A DNA stretch of 7,310 nt from positions 1 through 7,310 of the forward strand of contig JAILDI010000120.1 of NCBI GenBank assembly GCA_024689525.1, in the 5' to 3' direction. Below are positions 5,829 to 7,310 of the stretch, in pieces. This DNA is from Bacteroidales bacterium (lineage in GTDB: Bacteria; Bacteroidota; Bacteroidia; Bacteroidales; UBA932). The notes under the pieces were generated by a model. The model had not been told where the DNA came from, searched no databases, and saw only the letters and a program-made list of their open reading frames with translations. The number at the start of each line of letters is the position of its first letter. The stretch's first letter is position 1. The position numbers and the translations under genes were made by a program.

Positions 5829-7310
5829 AGTAAGCACAGCCAGCCTGTCGACGGCCCCGTGGAGCTCACCGTCCCTACCGGCGTGAGCCTCCACGGCGCC
5901 ACCGAAAACAGCCTCACTTTCCAGTGGAAGGTGGTGAAGAACGCCACCGGCTACAACTGGGAGCTCAATGAGAAGGAAAGCGGCGAGGTGGCCGGAGTCG
6001 GCTCCACCGCAAAGCGTAACGTCGAAGTCACTGGGCTCAGGAAAGGCACGTCCTATGTGTTCCGGGTGCGGGCGGAAGCCGGATCGAACCACAGCGAGTA
6101 CAGCGATCCGCTTGAGGCGAAGACCGCAGGCACGCAGGGCCCGGAGAGTGTCGAAAAGATATGCACTGACGCCCCTCTGGTGCTGAAACTCGATTCGGCG
6201 CCTGTCCTCGGTACATCCGGTCTCGTCAAGATCTTCAAGGCCGACGGCACGGAGGTCGACCGTATCGACCTTGCCGATATGGCCAAGGTGACGGTGCTCG
6301 AGAGCGGGATTATGGTGCCGAAGGAGCAGATTACATCGTCCACCGCCAAGCACACTTTTATGGATGTGCTTTCCTGCGGCGGCCGAACCCGTAATGTGCA
6401 CTACACTCCGTTGAGGGTGAAAGGCAAGACCCTGGAGATAAGGCACCACAGCGGCGTTCTGGACTTCGATTCGGAGTACTATGTCACCGTGGACCAGTCC
6501 GTGTGCGGCAAGGCCGTCGGAGCAGGGGAGTGGAAGGTCTACACCAAGAAGGCTCCCTCATCGAACAAAGAAATTGTGGTCGATGTCGACGGTGAATGCG
6601 ATTTCTGCACGGTCCAGGGCGCACTCTCCTATGCCGATAAGAACGGTGCGACGATTGCTGTCTCCCCGGGAACCTATGAGGAGATGCTGTATCTCCGCGA
6701 CAAGGCCGGAATTACGATCAAAGGCGTCGACCGCGACAGGGTGAAGATAATCTATCCCAATAGTGAAATCTACATGAATGGCTCCAGCGCACGCTGTCTG
6801 TTCCTGGTGGAGAACTGCGACAATCTGGTGATGGAGAAGATTACCATCGAGAACAGCTTCTATGCTTCCGATCACAAGGGTCAGGCGGAGTGCATCTATT
6901 TCAACTCCGGGAACAATACCCATAAGCTCACGATTGACAACTGCGCACTGATTTCCTGGCAGGATACATTCCTCTGCAAGGGTCAGGTGTGGGTGCACGA
7001 CAGCCTCATCGCAGGTCACTGCGACTTTATCTGGGGCTATCCCAAAGCGTGTTTCTTTGATAACTGCGAAATCCGCTCACGCGCTGCCGGTTACATCATC
7101 CAGGCGCGCGTCCCGTCGGCTTCCGACATTGGTTTCGTGTTCTATCACTGCAAACTCACGGCTGAGGATGGCGTTTCAGCGAATTCGGTATACCTGGCCC
7201 GCAGCGCCGGACAGTCGGACTGCTTCGACAACGTGGTGTATGTGAACTGTACTATGTCTTCCGCAATCCGCACTGTGGGCTGGCTTGGCGATCCCGCCCC
7301 CAACCCGTCG
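5781..7310 (+). CDS. Lipoprotein pectin methylesterase, carbohydrate esterase family 8, with FN3 and Ig-like modules (3' partial)
   Basis: This enzyme is predicted to hydrolyse methyl esters of homogalacturonan, releasing methanol and exposing polygalacturonate for the pectate lyase. The 510 visible residues run off the right edge with no stop. In order they are: a lipoprotein signal peptide (1-15, Cys16), a fibronectin type III domain (about 27-116), an SbsA/Ig-like domain (about 130-257) of the type often placed before Bacteroidota CE8 domains, and the pectinesterase beta-helix (from about 261). Catalytic-domain motifs are GTYEE (297-301), Gln368 in GQAEC, QDTF (394-397) and DFIWG (415-419). 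By comparison with Erwinia PemA, Asp415 is the nucleophile, Asp395 the acid/base, and Gln368 and Gln394 the oxyanion hole. Arg474 fits the conserved substrate Arg, but the usual LGRPW motif reads LARSA, so the Trp two residues later is missing. The domain is rich in cysteine. The family call is firm; activity is inferred. Confidence 0.93.
   Translation, partial: MKRLILLLLPLAFFACSKHSQPVDGPVELTVPTGVSLHGATENSLTFQWKVVKNATGYNWELNEKESGEVAGVGSTAKRNVEVTGLRKGTSYVFRVRAEAGSNHSEYSDPLEAKTAGTQGPESVEKICTDAPLVLKLDSAPVLGTSGLVKIFKADGTEVDRIDLADMAKVTVLESGIMVPKEQITSSTAKHTFMDVLSCGGRTRNVHYTPLRVKGKTLEIRHHSGVLDFDSEYYVTVDQSVCGKAVGAGEWKVYTKKAPSSNKEIVVDVDGECDFCTVQGALSYADKNGATIAVSPGTYEEMLYLRDKAGITIKGVDRDRVKIIYPNSEIYMNGSSARCLFLVENCDNLVMEKITIENSFYASDHKGQAECIYFNSGNNTHKLTIDNCALISWQDTFLCKGQVWVHDSLIAGHCDFIWGYPKACFFDNCEIRSRAAGYIIQARVPSASDIGFVFYHCKLTAEDGVSANSVYLARSAGQSDCFDNVVYVNCTMSSAIRTVGWLGDPAPNPS

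Noticed and set aside
5796..6449. A 217-codon minus-strand frame opposite the methylesterase N-terminus
   Set aside because: It is in codon register with the methylesterase reading frame, which has a signal peptide, FN3 and Ig-like modules and continues for 510 codons to the right edge. The minus-strand frame is an antisense shadow.
1..7310. Search for CRISPR arrays, tRNA or rRNA genes, insertion sequences, riboswitches and terminators
   Set aside because: The four protein-coding genes fill the window. The only direct repeats noticed are short in-frame linker repeats in the lyase. No transposase, terminal inverted repeats, RNA gene or hairpin followed by a T-run was recognised.

Overview
The window is a compact, one-directional pectin-utilisation segment from a member of the Bacteroidota, most likely an uncultured gut or rumen Bacteroidales. 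The evidence for this is BACON domains on a secreted polysaccharide lyase, two lipoprotein-type extracytoplasmic enzymes, no Shine-Dalgarno sequence before any internal start, and hexuronate genes that read like Bacteroidetes family members. The coding sequence is fairly GC-rich (by eye well above 50%), which points away from typical Bacteroides or Prevotella and toward higher-GC Bacteroidales lineages. That placement is inference.

Layout, all on the + strand: (1) bases 1-2876, a large modular pectate lyase (PL1) whose extreme 5' end lies off the left edge, apparently just before the lipid-anchor cysteine; (2) 2877-4316, tagaturonate reductase (uxaB); (3) 4318-5781, an ExuT-type hexuronate transporter of the MFS; (4) 5781-7310, a lipoprotein pectin methylesterase (CE8) with FN3 and Ig-like modules, open at the right edge. 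The three junctions are 0 bp apart, 1 bp apart and overlapping by 1 base (TAATG). There is no intergenic space, so no promoter or terminator is expected inside the window, and none is seen.

The genes form a pathway. The methylesterase removes methyl esters from homogalacturonan, and the pectate lyase cuts the exposed polygalacturonate. Galacturonate or related hexuronates cross the inner membrane through the MFS carrier. After isomerisation of galacturonate to tagaturonate (uronate isomerase, not in this window), UxaB reduces tagaturonate to altronate. The SusC/SusD pair, exo-acting enzymes, uronate isomerase, altronate dehydratase and KDG enzymes are absent here and may lie nearby.

I see no evidence for an undescribed system. 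The points worth a second look are the multi-module lyase with two possibly related beta-sandwich modules around its catalytic domain, the differing lipoprotein sorting signals of the two secreted enzymes, and the altered motifs and cysteine richness of the methylesterase.
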